Shown piece by piece: positions 23,684 through 32,945 of a DNA stretch of 35,032 nucleotides. The position numbers and the translations under genes are program-made. Every line of letters starts with the position of its first letter. Position 1 is the stretch's first letter. The notes beneath the pieces were generated by a model, which worked only from the letters and a program-made list of their open reading frames with translations, made no database searches and had not been told where the DNA came from. The stretch is from an uncultured Mycoplasmatota bacterium. Its GTDB lineage: Bacteria > Bacillota_I > Bacilli_A > RF39 > UBA660. The stretch lies in assembly GCA_900549625.1 (NCBI GenBank), contig URPE01000011.1, positions 1 through 35,032 on the forward strand, in the 5' to 3' direction.

Positions 23684-26236
23684 CTAATCAAAAATTTCTT
23701 TTAAATAACTATCCATTTTATCTTTATTATACATTAGAGAGGTTTTGTTTCCCTCCTTAATAATGTTTTCTTTTTCCTCTTTACTCATACTTTGATATTT
23801 CAAAATGTCCTCTACTAATCCCTTTTGATCTTTAAAAGTCAAAGAATTAACATTATTAACTAAATAAGAACGTGGTCCATATAAATCACAACCAATAACA
23901 AACGTATTTGTAGCCATAGCCTCTAACCCAACTAAACCAAGTGATTCACTTTTTCTTCTTGTTGGAAATATAAATAAATCCATTGCATTATAGTAAAGCG
24001 CTAAAGTACTCTGATTAACAAATTTAATTTGTATTATAATGTCTTCTAGTTTATATTCTTGTACTAACTTATCAAACTTATCTTGCTCATCACCAGTCCC
24101 AATATATAATACCTTGATATTTTTAAGTTTGTTTTTTCGGAAGAGCACTTGTAATGCCCCAAGGAAAGTATCATATCCCTTATCTTTTTCTATTCTACTA
24201 ACCATACCATAATAATGATAATTTTTATCTAAAGAAAGTTTATCTAAACATTCATCTCTATCCATATCATGAAAAACATCTTTATTTACACCACCTGATG
24301 GAAAAACAATAATCTTATCACTATTAATATTATATTCATTACATAAAATATCTTTAAAATAACTAGAAGGACATACTACCTTTCTTGCATACTTTAAAAC
24401 TAACTTACTCCTACTAATGTTTTTAATATCACGTTCACTATCGGGTACAATGTCATTCCCATGTACATTACAAATAAGTTTACTGTCTCCTGTAATCGTA
24501 CCAAGAATAACTGGTAATCCAGAATGTGAAGTAAAATGTACATAATAATAATCATAAGAACTAATTATACTTTTGAAGATTGCCATACCATAAAATCTTA
24601 AATAAGCAAATATCTTAAATATCTTATTATCATGTTTCTTTAAAACTACTATTCCTGTTTCAAATCCAAGATTATCTAAACTATCCCGTGTATTTCTAAC
24701 AAACGTTCCATAATGGGGATATTTCTTTGAAGGATACATATTAGAAACTATTAAAATTCTTTTCTTATGATCCCTACTTAACAAAACTATTAAAAGTCCT
24801 AAAATCATTGTATTACCATAATTAATTACATTAAAGCCATAAATAAAACTAAGTAAAATATAATACATTACATAATATACATCCTGTTTTCTATTAACAT
24901 AATAAAGGGCAAAAACTAAAACTAATAAGTAACTTATAAAACCAAAATAACCAAATTGAATTAGCATATCCACAATAAAAACTAAACTATGATTCATATT
25001 AAGAACATTAAGTTCAAATAAGCCAAAAATCTGTTCTTCTAAATTAACCCCATCAAAAACCATCAACCCATTTTGAATATTATTAATTCTCTTATCAAAT
25101 AAAGTACTTAACTTAATATCTTTAAATAAATATATACTAATACCAACCATCACTAGTAAAAATATACCGATAATTATTTTGTTATTATCCTTCTTTTTAT
25201 AATTTTTAAAACCATAAAACATAAATATAATAAGTACTAAAAATGTATAACCAAAAGAAGCAAAACTAATAGTTGAAATAATTATTAAAAGACATAACCA
25301 AGTCTTCATAATATAATTTTTATGTTCAAAAATAATCTTTCCCATAAAAGGCATCATCATAAGCATTTTACTAAGTATTATATATTTATCATAATAGAAA
25401 TTAATATCCCCCACATGGTTAAAATAAAATATTGAAAAAACTACCCCATATAAACTAAAAAGTAATAAGAAAAATGTCTCATAATTATTATTAACTTTCT
25501 TCTCACTAAGATAAGCTAAACTAAGTGGTAATAAATATATATTAAGTAAAACACCTACTACATTTAAAACAGTATTATCAAGTACATAAACATACATACT
25601 TTGAATTACTATAAGTATTAAAAGCATTAAACCAAATAATACTCTTTTTTTAAGAAAAACATTAACTAATAAAAAGATAAATAATAAACTTTTAATTATA
25701 AGAAAAATATAGTAAGGATCTTGATAGTTAAAAATACTAAGCATCATATCAATTACAAATAAAGAAATAAACATAATATATATTATAATTGAATATTCTT
25801 TTCTTTCTTTTTTAATTTTCTTTTCTTTTCTTTTCCCAAAAACTAAAAACTTACCAATAATATAATTTAAAACAATAATAACTACCTGACTAAAAATCTT
25901 TACAAATTTATCACTATATGCTAAAACACTAACACCCACAAACATAATAGCCATATCTAAAATTAAGGTCAATATTCTAGAAAAGATAAAACTAGATGCT
26001 TCTTTAATTTTATTTGCATTTTCACTCTTAAAAACATATTTTCTATTCGTAATATAAGCAAATATTACTGAAACAATCCAACTAATTATATTAGCAACCT
26101 GTAACATTAAAGGATTTTTTGGGTCTATAATAGTATAAACTAAGCCATAATATGTAATAAGACTTACCAGAGTAGTTAAAACACCTACAATACCATATCT
26201 AATTAACTCTTTAATCTTCTCTTTCACTATTATCAC
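23684..26236 (-). CDS. Three-part fusion: GtrA-like domain, polytopic region, GT4 glycosyltransferase
   Basis: 850 residues, far longer than any one of its parts. Residues about 5-135 are a GtrA/DPMS-like four-helix domain (IRYGIVGVLTTLVSLITYYG, then FAYITNRKYVFKS and NYIIGKFLVFGKRKE), which flips lipid-linked sugars. About 148-490 have roughly ten hydrophobic helices reminiscent of O-antigen ligase/polymerase proteins, without a clear signature. About 491-850 are a GT4 glycosyltransferase: KRILIVSNMYPS, LICNVHGND, VFPSGGVNKDVF, GMVSRIEKDKGYD and the C-terminal ESLGLVGLEAMA with donor-binding Glu. It probably builds or decorates a surface glycopolymer at the membrane. The GTG start (26236, or 26227) overlaps tagO by up to 26 nt, so the two are coupled. 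The start is uncertain. Confidence 0.82.
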   Translation of the reverse strand: MIIVKEKIKELIRYGIVGVLTTLVSLITYYGLVYTIIDPKNPLMLQVANIISWIVSVIFAYITNRKYVFKSENANKIKEASSFIFSRILTLILDMAIMFVGVSVLAYSDKFVKIFSQVVIIVLNYIIGKFLVFGKRKEKKIKKERKEYSIIIYIMFISLFVIDMMLSIFNYQDPYYIFLIIKSLLFIFLLVNVFLKKRVLFGLMLLILIVIQSMYVYVLDNTVLNVVGVLLNIYLLPLSLAYLSEKKVNNNYETFFLLLFSLYGVVFSIFYFNHVGDINFYYDKYIILSKMLMMMPFMGKIIFEHKNYIMKTWLCLLIIISTISFASFGYTFLVLIIFMFYGFKNYKKKDNNKIIIGIFLLVMVGISIYLFKDIKLSTLFDKRINNIQNGLMVFDGVNLEEQIFGLFELNVLNMNHSLVFIVDMLIQFGYFGFISYLLVLVFALYYVNRKQDVYYVMYYILLSFIYGFNVINYGNTMILGLLIVLLSRDHKKRILIVSNMYPSKKYPHYGTFVRNTRDSLDNLGFETGIVVLKKHDNKIFKIFAYLRFYGMAIFKSIISSYDYYYVHFTSHSGLPVILGTITGDSKLICNVHGNDIVPDSERDIKNISRSKLVLKYARKVVCPSSYFKDILCNEYNINSDKIIVFPSGGVNKDVFHDMDRDECLDKLSLDKNYHYYGMVSRIEKDKGYDTFLGALQVLFRKNKLKNIKVLYIGTGDEQDKFDKLVQEYKLEDIIIQIKFVNQSTLALYYNAMDLFIFPTRRKSESLGLVGLEAMATNTFVIGCDLYGPRSYLVNNVNSLTFKDQKGLVEDILKYQSMSKEEKENIIKEGNKTSLMYNKDKMDSYLKEIFD

Positions 26237-27278
26237 TCTTTCTTTTCGGAAATAAGATATCAGTTTTTAAAACAATAAATAAAAATACGATCATCAAAGC
26301 CACATAAAGAATAACAGCATAACTAATATCACCTAAGGCATACAAAATTGATACAGCTGAAAATAATAAATTAATGATATATATTAAGAATACCGATACT
26401 CTTGTTGAGAATTTCATTTTTAATAATTGATGATGCAAATGTTCTTTATCAGGTGTTGTAAAAGGATTTTTCTTTTTAAGTCCTCTTCTTATAATTGAAA
26501 ACAAGACATCAATAATTGGTGATCCAAGAATAGCAAGGGGAATTAATAAACTAGTAAATGTAGCAAGTTTAAAACCATATAAAGCTGTCACAGCAATCAT
26601 AAGCCCAACAAAATTACTACCCGTATCGCCCATATAAACTTTGGCTGGTGGAAAATTATATACTAAAAATCCTAGTATAGCCCCGATCATTAAAATCGAA
26701 ATAGTTGTATCAATATTACCAGCCATACCAAGTAATACTGCAATAACAGTTACCGTAATAAAATATATAACACTTATTCCCCCACATAAACCATCCATAC
26801 CATCAGATAAGTCAATTGCATTTATTATTCCTAACATAAATATTATTGTCACTAAATAATTAAGTGGTGCTGGAAATATTAAATGCACACCTAAAATTGT
26901 AAAGTTATCAATCGTTACCTGACCATAAAAGATAATTGTACATATGGCAAGTATTTGCCCAACTAATTGATACTTAGCCGAAATTGGTTTTATATCATCA
27001 ATTAATCCTGTTAAGATAATAATAAAACTAGCTATTAAAATAGATATCATAGTTGTGCTACCACGTCCAAAAAACATATAGCCAATTAGAAAAGATAAAA
27101 ATATCCCTAGTCCCCCAATCGTAGGCATTGGTACTTTGTTTAATCTTCTTTGATTTGGATAATCAACAGCCCCAATATGAAAAGCAATTTTTTTACATAC
27201 AGGTACAAAAATCAAACTTAAAAAAAACGTTACTCCTATCATTAATAAAATATTTGTTAATGTTACTTCTAATTTCAT
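26211..27278 (-). CDS. tagO: Undecaprenyl-phosphate N-acetylhexosamine-1-phosphate transferase, TagO/WecA type
   Basis: 355 residues with about ten membrane helices. Diagnostic motifs: GGLGIFLSF near residue 55, the Mg-binding TGLIDDIKPIS near 90, NAIDLSDGMDGL near 153, KVYMGDTGSNF near 213 and the loop HLHHQLLKM near 282. It transfers GlcNAc-1-phosphate to undecaprenyl phosphate, the first step of teichoic acid or other cell-wall glycopolymers. An AAGGAG site lies 13 nt before the ATG, longer than usual. It overlaps the downstream fusion gene, suggesting both act on the same lipid-linked polymer. Confidence 0.93.
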   Translation of the reverse strand: MKLEVTLTNILLMIGVTFFLSLIFVPVCKKIAFHIGAVDYPNQRRLNKVPMPTIGGLGIFLSFLIGYMFFGRGSTTMISILIASFIIILTGLIDDIKPISAKYQLVGQILAICTIIFYGQVTIDNFTILGVHLIFPAPLNYLVTIIFMLGIINAIDLSDGMDGLCGGISVIYFITVTVIAVLLGMAGNIDTTISILMIGAILGFLVYNFPPAKVYMGDTGSNFVGLMIAVTALYGFKLATFTSLLIPLAILGSPIIDVLFSIIRRGLKKKNPFTTPDKEHLHHQLLKMKFSTRVSVFLIYIINLLFSAVSILYALGDISYAVILYVALMIVFLFIVLKTDILFPKRKSDNSERED

Positions 27279-27376
27279 AGTTTAAAATTCACTCCTTATA
27301 AGATTATTATACAAGAAATTATAAAAGAAAACACCAAAAAGCACCAATAAGACATTAAATTTAACAAGAAAAAACA

Positions 27377-27425
27377 AGTTATCGACCACTTTTATCGCTT
27401 TGAACCTCAAAAGTGGTCGATAACT
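27377..27425 (-). terminator. Long perfect inverted repeat / terminator
   Basis: A perfect 17-bp stem (27377-27393 with 27409-27425) around a 15-nt loop, followed on the minus strand by a T-rich stretch. It lies 12 nt after the stop of the surface protein gene and before tagO. Unusually long for this window. The rest of the 157-nt gap holds nothing else recognisable. Confidence 0.75.
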
Positions 27426-27436
27426 CCTATATTTTA

Positions 27437-28750
27437 TCACTTTTCTGATAAAATATATGGATTGGCTTTTGAACCATCACCTTGTTTTAATAATATATTT
27501 TTCTTTAAATAAACCACAGGTCTTGTTTCTATTGTACCATTTGTGCCAAACATAAGAACCATCCCTGAAGTATGTATAACAAAAATACCATGATTATACT
27601 TATCAGAAGCACTTGGTGTCATTGTCCATTGGTAACCAGTATCAAGATGTAACCAATTTTGTTGATAGCAAGAAGACCCCCATGAAGTCATAACATCATT
27701 TAAACAAGCCTTATCACTAGTAGCATAACCATAATCACTTGGGTATAACAAGCCAACATAACCTAGCCATTTAGTTGTTCTAGTTATCGTATCAGTACAG
27801 TAATCACTCACAGAACAAATTTTACCAGTATTATCACTTCTTTCATATGTATAAAAATGCTTTACTAATCCATTTGTTGTCTTATCATATGAATTTTGTC
27901 CATTACTGCCTAAAGGCCAATAAACTTTACTTATCATTTTTTTTAAATTTTCTTTCATGCCACTTTCAACAAAACTACAACTTGTTGAACCCATAGAAAT
28001 AGAAGTATAACATGACCCCATTTTACTATTCCAATATAGTGAACCTCCTACTGACTCGCTTTCATATCCAGGATTTAATAGTTTCATTAAATCAGCTTGA
28101 CTCCATTCATTTACTCCATAACCATTATTGACACTTGACACACTTGTATCCCATGAATAACTACCTATACTACTATCTTTAATTATTTTTACTAACTGCT
28201 GTTCATTGTTTTGATCATCCATAATCTTTTCAATTCCAATAATACGCCAATAATCATTATCAACTAAAATATAATTATTAGGATTGCTTCCCATATATCT
28301 CAAGTTTCCATAATCATCATAGAAAATATCATTATTTGTTAAAGATTCTACAATAAGGTCCCTAATAAACGTTTTCTTAAAAAATAGTGTACATCTCGTT
28401 CTTGTGTTATCAATAGCTTTATAGTTTTTATAATTAAGGTTTACTTGCCAATTAGAATCATCAAAATTAATTGATACTCCATTTGTACAATTGCTTTTTT
28501 CAATATCTAAAGTGTAACCCGAATTAACGCCTGGAAATTCTCTTGTAATCTCATTATCAACATAGTAAGCAAAATATATGTCTCCTGGATCACTCACAGT
28601 TCCATTAATTACATTAAAATGTTTCTCTTCCGTAAACACAGCATAACTCTGAAACAAAAGTAGTCCTAATAAAACTAGTATCATAATAAAACTACTAAAA
28701 ACAATATATATCATTTTCTTTTTATTATTTTTAAGTCTCACTAGCCGCAC
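27437..28750 (-). CDS. Membrane-anchored surface protein, paralogue of the DGR target, no VR
   Basis: 437 residues from GTG 28750 (TGGGTGG 5 nt before). Further upstream start codons up to 28813 lie in or before the promoter, whose TATAAT would otherwise be coding. A membrane helix (IYIVFSSFIMILVLLGLLLF) is followed by SYAVFTEEKHFNVINGTVSDP and GDIYFAYYVDNEITR, nearly identical to the DGR target. The centre shares NEWSQADLMKLLNPGYESES with the 33817 gene. The end has WTMTPSASDKYNH, RPVVYLKKN and GDGSKANPYILSEK, the same C-terminal architecture, but no TR-derived sequence. Several Cys pairs fit an exposed folded domain. Probably a surface adhesin or ligand-binding protein; family DUF6273-like by motif. 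Confidence 0.8.
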   Translation of the reverse strand: MRLVRLKNNKKKMIYIVFSSFIMILVLLGLLLFQSYAVFTEEKHFNVINGTVSDPGDIYFAYYVDNEITREFPGVNSGYTLDIEKSNCTNGVSINFDDSNWQVNLNYKNYKAIDNTRTRCTLFFKKTFIRDLIVESLTNNDIFYDDYGNLRYMGSNPNNYILVDNDYWRIIGIEKIMDDQNNEQQLVKIIKDSSIGSYSWDTSVSSVNNGYGVNEWSQADLMKLLNPGYESESVGGSLYWNSKMGSCYTSISMGSTSCSFVESGMKENLKKMISKVYWPLGSNGQNSYDKTTNGLVKHFYTYERSDNTGKICSVSDYCTDTITRTTKWLGYVGLLYPSDYGYATSDKACLNDVMTSWGSSCYQQNWLHLDTGYQWTMTPSASDKYNHGIFVIHTSGMVLMFGTNGTIETRPVVYLKKNILLKQGDGSKANPYILSEK

Positions 28751-28774
28751 TATAACCACCCATTTTCTAAAACG

Positions 28775-28804
28775 ATTATATCTTTTATGGGGCATACTTG
28801 TCAA
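28775..28804 (-). promoter_or_regulatory. Consensus promoter of the 27437 surface protein
   Basis: TTGACA (28799-28804) and TATAAT (28775-28780), both perfect, with 18-nt spacer, on the minus strand. It decides the start: translation must begin downstream, at GTG 28750. Confidence 0.8.
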
Positions 28805-28849
28805 TGTTTTCATGGGGCAAGGTTGCTATAATTTTGATAGGTGAATAAC

Positions 28850-29062
28850 ATGTTAAAAGAATATCGTTTAAAACAAAAACTATCCCAAGAAAAACTAGAG
28901 GAACTTACAAGTATTGAGTGAAAAACTATTTTTAGAATTGAAAATAATCTTAATATGCCCTTACTAGATACATTTGCTAAAATAGTTATAGCCTTAAATT
29001 TAACTGATGAAGAAATAGCTAAAGAGGTCAAAAAAGGAATTAAAAATAAAAATAGTCATTAA
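28850..29062 (+). pseudogene. XRE-family regulator interrupted by an in-frame TGA
   Basis: ATG 28850 (AGGTGA at 28840-28845, TGC-TATAAT at 28827-28832) opens a 71-codon frame for a small Cro/CI-type protein: LKQKLSQEKLEELTSIE, TGA at 28919-28921, then KTIFRIENNLNMPLLDTFAKI and a final TDEEIAKEVKKG. TGA falls at the position of a usual Arg/Lys in the recognition helix (consensus 'T..S.RTI.RIE'). Both halves keep the frame, so a single nonsense mutation (such as CGA or AGA to TGA) is the simplest reading. It is divergent from the 27437 surface gene and may once have controlled it. Confidence 0.75.
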
Positions 29063-29088
29063 AAAAAGACATGCAATTTGTCTTTTTT
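29062..29088. terminator. Bidirectional terminator
   Basis: AAAAAAGACA (29062-29071) pairs with TGTCTTTTTT (29079-29088). It serves the XRE gene on the plus strand and the ABC permease gene on the minus strand. Confidence 0.85.
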
Positions 29089-29091
29089 CTT

Positions 29092-31482
29092 TTATTCGTT
29101 AGCCTTTAAACTACTAACCATATCAATTGTATTAACTTTCTTACTAAGTAATCGTGATACCACTAAAGATACTAAATATGTTCCAATAGCCGCAATTATA
29201 AAAGTAGTAACTTCAATATGTACTCCAAAATCATAAGTTTCATCCAAACATACCCTAAACAAATAACTTGTTAAATAATAACCTACTGGTAAACCAATTA
29301 TAATTGAAATAACACATATAATACTATTTTGTAAACTAAATATCTTTCTTATCTTCTTATCACTAAATCCTAATACTTTTAAAGTAGCAAATTGATACTC
29401 TTTCTCCGTAAATGATAAAATACTCATATTATAAATTATTACTACTCCTAAAATAACCGCGAATAATACTATAATAATTATCATCTTTTGCATCATACTA
29501 AGCATATTTTTAATCGCGTTTTTAAGTTCATTTTTACTTTGGATAATCTCTACTCCTTTTAAATTCTTAACCTCACTCAAATCAGTGTTTGTATATAAAG
29601 AATCAGGTTTATAAGAAACATTTAAAGACTCTAAATACTCTTTAGTACAACTAAGTCCTTGTACTTGAGGGTCCCTATAAAAACCAACTACTCGTGAAAC
29701 ATAATAATCTTTACTACCATAAATATGCCATTTTATTTCATCACCAATCTTAATATTATTCGTATCTGCATATTTCTGTGTCACATAAACTCCATCATTA
29801 TTATCTAATTCAATATAATCATATTTATTATTTATAAATCTCATATAACCATTACTATCATTAACAAATAATGTATTTGTATTACGATTATCATCACTAT
29901 CTTTAATTTCAATTGTTAAAGTGCTACTAGTATTATCGCCATAAGTATCCTTTAAATCTTTTAAAGTAGCATTATCTATATCACTTTTCAAAGTTAACTT
30001 ATAATCAAAATTATCTAAAATATCAAACTGTAACTTAATAAAATAATTCATACTATTAAGCATACCTAAAGCACAAACAATTAAAGTTGAACAACCAGCA
30101 ATACCAATTATTCCGGTTATTGTTCTTATCTTATTTCTTAAAATATCCCTGATATTCCATTTAGTTGCAAAATTAAGTTTTTTTAGTATTCCTTTTGTCG
30201 TAATATCAAAACTACCATTTTTAACATTAGGGATCTCTTTCCTTAAAGAATCAGCAGGTTTCTTTTTTAACTCTTGATAACAGGTAATAAATACAACTAA
30301 AGATACAATTACAATAACAAGTATTGCCATTAAATAAATTTTAGGTTCAATAATAACCTTCCCATTTGGTATTTCAAAGAAAGCCATTTCCATTCCTAAA
30401 AAAGTACTACCTAAGAAAAATCTTCCTAGAAAAATTCCAAGTACAGAACCGACTAAAGCAGTAAACACTCCATAACTAACATAATGATTCGTTATTTTAG
30501 CATTAGAAAAACCTAACGCTTTTAAAGTACCAATTTGTAATTTTTGTTTACTAACAACTCTTCGCATTGTCGTAATAACTGATAATAATGCAATAAACAA
30601 AAATAAACCCGAAAAAATACCTACATAAGCTTTTCCCTCATCAATCTCTCCTTGATACATTGCATAACTTGGTGTATCTTCTATTGACACTGATGCAATA
30701 GTATTACTAAGTTTAGTTTCAATATCATCTTTCACTTGATTATTATTAGCCTTATCATTAACATCAACCATTATATAATTATAAGGAATAAAATCTTCAT
30801 AATTAAAATTAGAATAATATTTTTTTAATGTTTCATCATTAACACTCATATTTAACTTATTACTCAAAGTATTCTTAACATTATCTTTAATAAAATCTTC
30901 TAAAAAAGCACTACTCATATAAAGAATTCCATAATCTTTATGATTAGGCATCAGTTGTGAAGCATCCTTAACGTCATACACATGATCTGGTACATAAATA
31001 ATACCTAATACCTCTTTATCAAAAATATAATCATCATACTTAAACTTAATATGATCACCAACTATAATCTTATTTTCTTTTGCATAAAAATAATCAAGCC
31101 AAACACCATCTTTATTCTTATCGAAAGATATACCATCTTTAACATAAAATTTACTAATATTATTGCTTTCAATAACTGAAACCAAATAAGACTTATCATC
31201 ATCACTAGCATCATTCATATTTAATACTAGTTTAAGCTCTGCATCTAAAACATTATCTAATTTTTTAACTTGTTCCAAATCCGTCTTTTTAAAATTGCTA
31301 CCTAAAACATTTAAATCTTGTAAATTATAATCAGTATAAAAATTATCAGCCGTTGTTTGCATACCCTTCATATAAGCATTAATACCAGCATAAACCATAA
31401 CCCCTATAGAAACCATCAAGATAATAGTTATAAATTGACTTTTATTTTTCCTAATATCTCTTAACATTTTCTTTATTAGCAT
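29092..31482 (-). CDS. FtsX-type ABC transporter permease
   Basis: 796 residues from ATG 31482, 1 nt after the ATPase stop; the frame is open further upstream but inside the ATPase gene. One N-terminal helix (FITIILMVSIGVMVYAGINAY near 18) is followed by a large extracellular MacB-like domain. A block of three helices lies about 280-400, a second extracellular domain about 450-670, and a second FtsX block with LKVLGFSDKKIRKIFSLQN near 720. This duplicated FtsX layout is typical of exporters of peptides or lipids and of resistance-type transporters. Substrate unknown. Made with its ATPase. Confidence 0.9.
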   Translation of the reverse strand: MLIKKMLRDIRKNKSQFITIILMVSIGVMVYAGINAYMKGMQTTADNFYTDYNLQDLNVLGSNFKKTDLEQVKKLDNVLDAELKLVLNMNDASDDDKSYLVSVIESNNISKFYVKDGISFDKNKDGVWLDYFYAKENKIIVGDHIKFKYDDYIFDKEVLGIIYVPDHVYDVKDASQLMPNHKDYGILYMSSAFLEDFIKDNVKNTLSNKLNMSVNDETLKKYYSNFNYEDFIPYNYIMVDVNDKANNNQVKDDIETKLSNTIASVSIEDTPSYAMYQGEIDEGKAYVGIFSGLFLFIALLSVITTMRRVVSKQKLQIGTLKALGFSNAKITNHYVSYGVFTALVGSVLGIFLGRFFLGSTFLGMEMAFFEIPNGKVIIEPKIYLMAILVIVIVSLVVFITCYQELKKKPADSLRKEIPNVKNGSFDITTKGILKKLNFATKWNIRDILRNKIRTITGIIGIAGCSTLIVCALGMLNSMNYFIKLQFDILDNFDYKLTLKSDIDNATLKDLKDTYGDNTSSTLTIEIKDSDDNRNTNTLFVNDSNGYMRFINNKYDYIELDNNDGVYVTQKYADTNNIKIGDEIKWHIYGSKDYYVSRVVGFYRDPQVQGLSCTKEYLESLNVSYKPDSLYTNTDLSEVKNLKGVEIIQSKNELKNAIKNMLSMMQKMIIIIVLFAVILGVVIIYNMSILSFTEKEYQFATLKVLGFSDKKIRKIFSLQNSIICVISIIIGLPVGYYLTSYLFRVCLDETYDFGVHIEVTTFIIAAIGTYLVSLVVSRLLSKKVNTIDMVSSLKANE

Positions 31483-31483
31483 A

Positions 31484-32194
31484 TTACCACACCACTTCAT
31501 CGATACTTTTTGGTTTACTATTTATTTCATTAGAGCATACTTTACCATTTTTTAAACGTATTACTCTATCGGCTATCTCAGCTATCAAAGAATTATGTGT
31601 AACTATTATAACTGTATTCATCCCGTTATTCGCATCGCATTGTTTTTTTAGAAGTTTTAAAACCTCTACCCCTGTTTTAGAGTCTAACGCACCAGTAGGC
31701 TCATCCGCTAAAATAATACTTGGATCCTTAGCAATAGCCCTAGCAATAGAAACTCTTTGTTGTTCACCACCACTAAGTTGATTCGGAAATTTGTTTATTT
31801 GTGATCCTAATCCTACTTCTTTTAAAACATTTTTAGGTGATTTACTTTTTTTCACAATGTCTTTAACAATAGCCACATTTTCTAAAACAGTTAACGTTGG
31901 TAATATATTATAAAATTGAAATATAAATCCAACCTTACGTGCCCTATAATCAGTAAGTTTATGTGGTGTATAATTAGAAATTATCTCACCATCTACGATA
32001 ATCTCACCATTACTTGGACTATCCATTCCACCAAGTAAATTTAAAAGTGTACTTTTACCTGCCCCACTAGGTCCAAGTATAACAACAAACTCGCCTTTCT
32101 TAATTGAAAAATCTACTCCATCTAAAGCATTAAATGTCTCTTCCCCAACTTGATACGTCTTGTAAACATTTTTAAAAGTAATTAAATTATGCAT
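31484..32194 (-). CDS. ABC transporter ATP-binding protein (LolD/MacB type)
   Basis: 236 residues from ATG 32194 with GGGAGG 9 nt upstream; the longer frame to 32224 lies over the ribosome site. Walker A GPSGAGKST at 41-49, Q-loop FIFQFYNILPTLTVLENV, signature LSGGEQQR, Walker B ILADEPTGALD and the H-loop VTHN are all present. It drives the FtsX-type permease whose gene follows 1 nt later. The promoter at 32240-32268 overlaps an operator-like repeat and faces a TetR gene. Confidence 0.93.
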   Translation of the reverse strand: MHNLITFKNVYKTYQVGEETFNALDGVDFSIKKGEFVVILGPSGAGKSTLLNLLGGMDSPSNGEIIVDGEIISNYTPHKLTDYRARKVGFIFQFYNILPTLTVLENVAIVKDIVKKSKSPKNVLKEVGLGSQINKFPNQLSGGEQQRVSIARAIAKDPSIILADEPTGALDSKTGVEVLKLLKKQCDANNGMNTVIIVTHNSLIAEIADRVIRLKNGKVCSNEINSKPKSIDEVVW

Positions 32195-32226
32195 ATACAA
32201 TTGCCTCCCACAAATATGAAACATAG

Positions 32227-32237
32227 TTCACATAATT
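32227..32237. promoter_or_regulatory. Operator-like repeat TTCACATAATT, copy 1
   Basis: An 11-bp sequence identical to 32288-32298. It lies just downstream of the -10 of the ABC promoter. Confidence 0.4.
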
Positions 32238-32239
32238 GA

Positions 32240-32268
32240 ATTATACTATTCTCTAATTTATCAGTCAA
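32240..32268 (-). promoter_or_regulatory. Promoter of the ABC operon
   Basis: TTGACT (32263-32268), 17-nt spacer, TATAAT (32240-32245), minus strand. Confidence 0.75.
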
Positions 32269-32287
32269 TACATAATATGAACTTTTT

Positions 32288-32298
32288 TTCACATAATT
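32288..32298. promoter_or_regulatory. Operator-like repeat TTCACATAATT, copy 2
   Basis: Identical to 32227-32237, 61 nt away. It touches the -35 of the tetR promoter. Confidence 0.4.
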
Positions 32299-32326
32299 TG
32301 CAATTACTAAAAACAGAGTGTATAAT
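32298..32326 (+). promoter_or_regulatory. Promoter of the tetR gene
   Basis: TTGCAA (32298-32303), 17-nt spacer, TATAAT (32321-32326). Confidence 0.7.
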
Positions 32327-32345
32327 TTAATTGGATGTGATTATT

Positions 32346-32945
32346 ATGCCAACTACTAGAATACCAACTCAAAAAAGAGGAATAGAAAAAAAAGAACAAA
32401 TTATCAAAAAAGGTTTTGAATTAATGTGCAACAATGGATACTACAACACAAGTACCCCAGAAATAGCCAAATACACAGGTGTTTCAACTGGCATAATTTA
32501 TCAGTATTTTAAAGATAAAAAAGAAATTTTTATTGAAGGCGCTAAACTTTATTCCAATGATATAATGTTTCCAATATTTGCTATTATTGATGAACATGAA
32601 AAGTTACCAAAGGACTTAAGGCCTATGTTAAAAAAAATAATTGAAACAAATAAAAAAAGACACACCTATTCTAAACGTGCTCATCAAGAACTAACAGCAA
32701 TGGAACATTTAGATGATGATATTGGTAATATTTTTAAAGAGCAAGAACTAATATTTTGTGATAAATTATATAATCTTTTTCTTAACAACAATATTCCTAA
32801 AGAAGGCTTAGAAGAGAAAACTCATTTAATAGTGGGTATTATAGATAATCTTGCTCACGAAGAAGCCTATCATAAGCATAAAAATTTAGACTATGAAAAA
32901 ATGGATGATATAGTTATCAACTCCATTATTGCTATTTTAAAGTAA
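32346..32945 (+). CDS. TetR/AcrR-family transcriptional regulator
   Basis: 199 residues from ATG 32346; the frame extends to TTG 32331, but the ATG leads straight into the domain. The N-terminal helix-turn-helix is KKEQIIKKGFELM...YYNTSTPEIAKYTGVSTGIIYQYFKDK split over residues about 15-58. The C-terminal ligand domain is variable and helical. It probably represses the divergent ABC exporter operon and itself, since operator-like repeats overlap both promoters. Ligand unknown. Confidence 0.92.
   Translation: MPTTRIPTQKRGIEKKEQIIKKGFELMCNNGYYNTSTPEIAKYTGVSTGIIYQYFKDKKEIFIEGAKLYSNDIMFPIFAIIDEHEKLPKDLRPMLKKIIETNKKRHTYSKRAHQELTAMEHLDDDIGNIFKEQELIFCDKLYNLFLNNNIPKEGLEEKTHLIVGIIDNLAHEEAYHKHKNLDYEKMDDIVINSIIAILK

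Noticed and set aside
27437..27600. Second VR in the 27437 surface protein
   Set aside because: Its 3' end shows no nucleotide match to the TR, including the GC-rich IMH-like segment.
28810..29031. 73-residue minus-strand frame
   Set aside because: It is antisense to the broken XRE gene and overlaps the promoter of the 27437 gene; no ribosome site and no protein-like features.
28850..29062. TGA read as tryptophan (Mycoplasma code)
   Set aside because: Other genes use TGA as the natural stop (HIT gene, 13526-13528) and all conserved Trp residues checked are TGG. The TGA here falls where Arg/Lys is expected.
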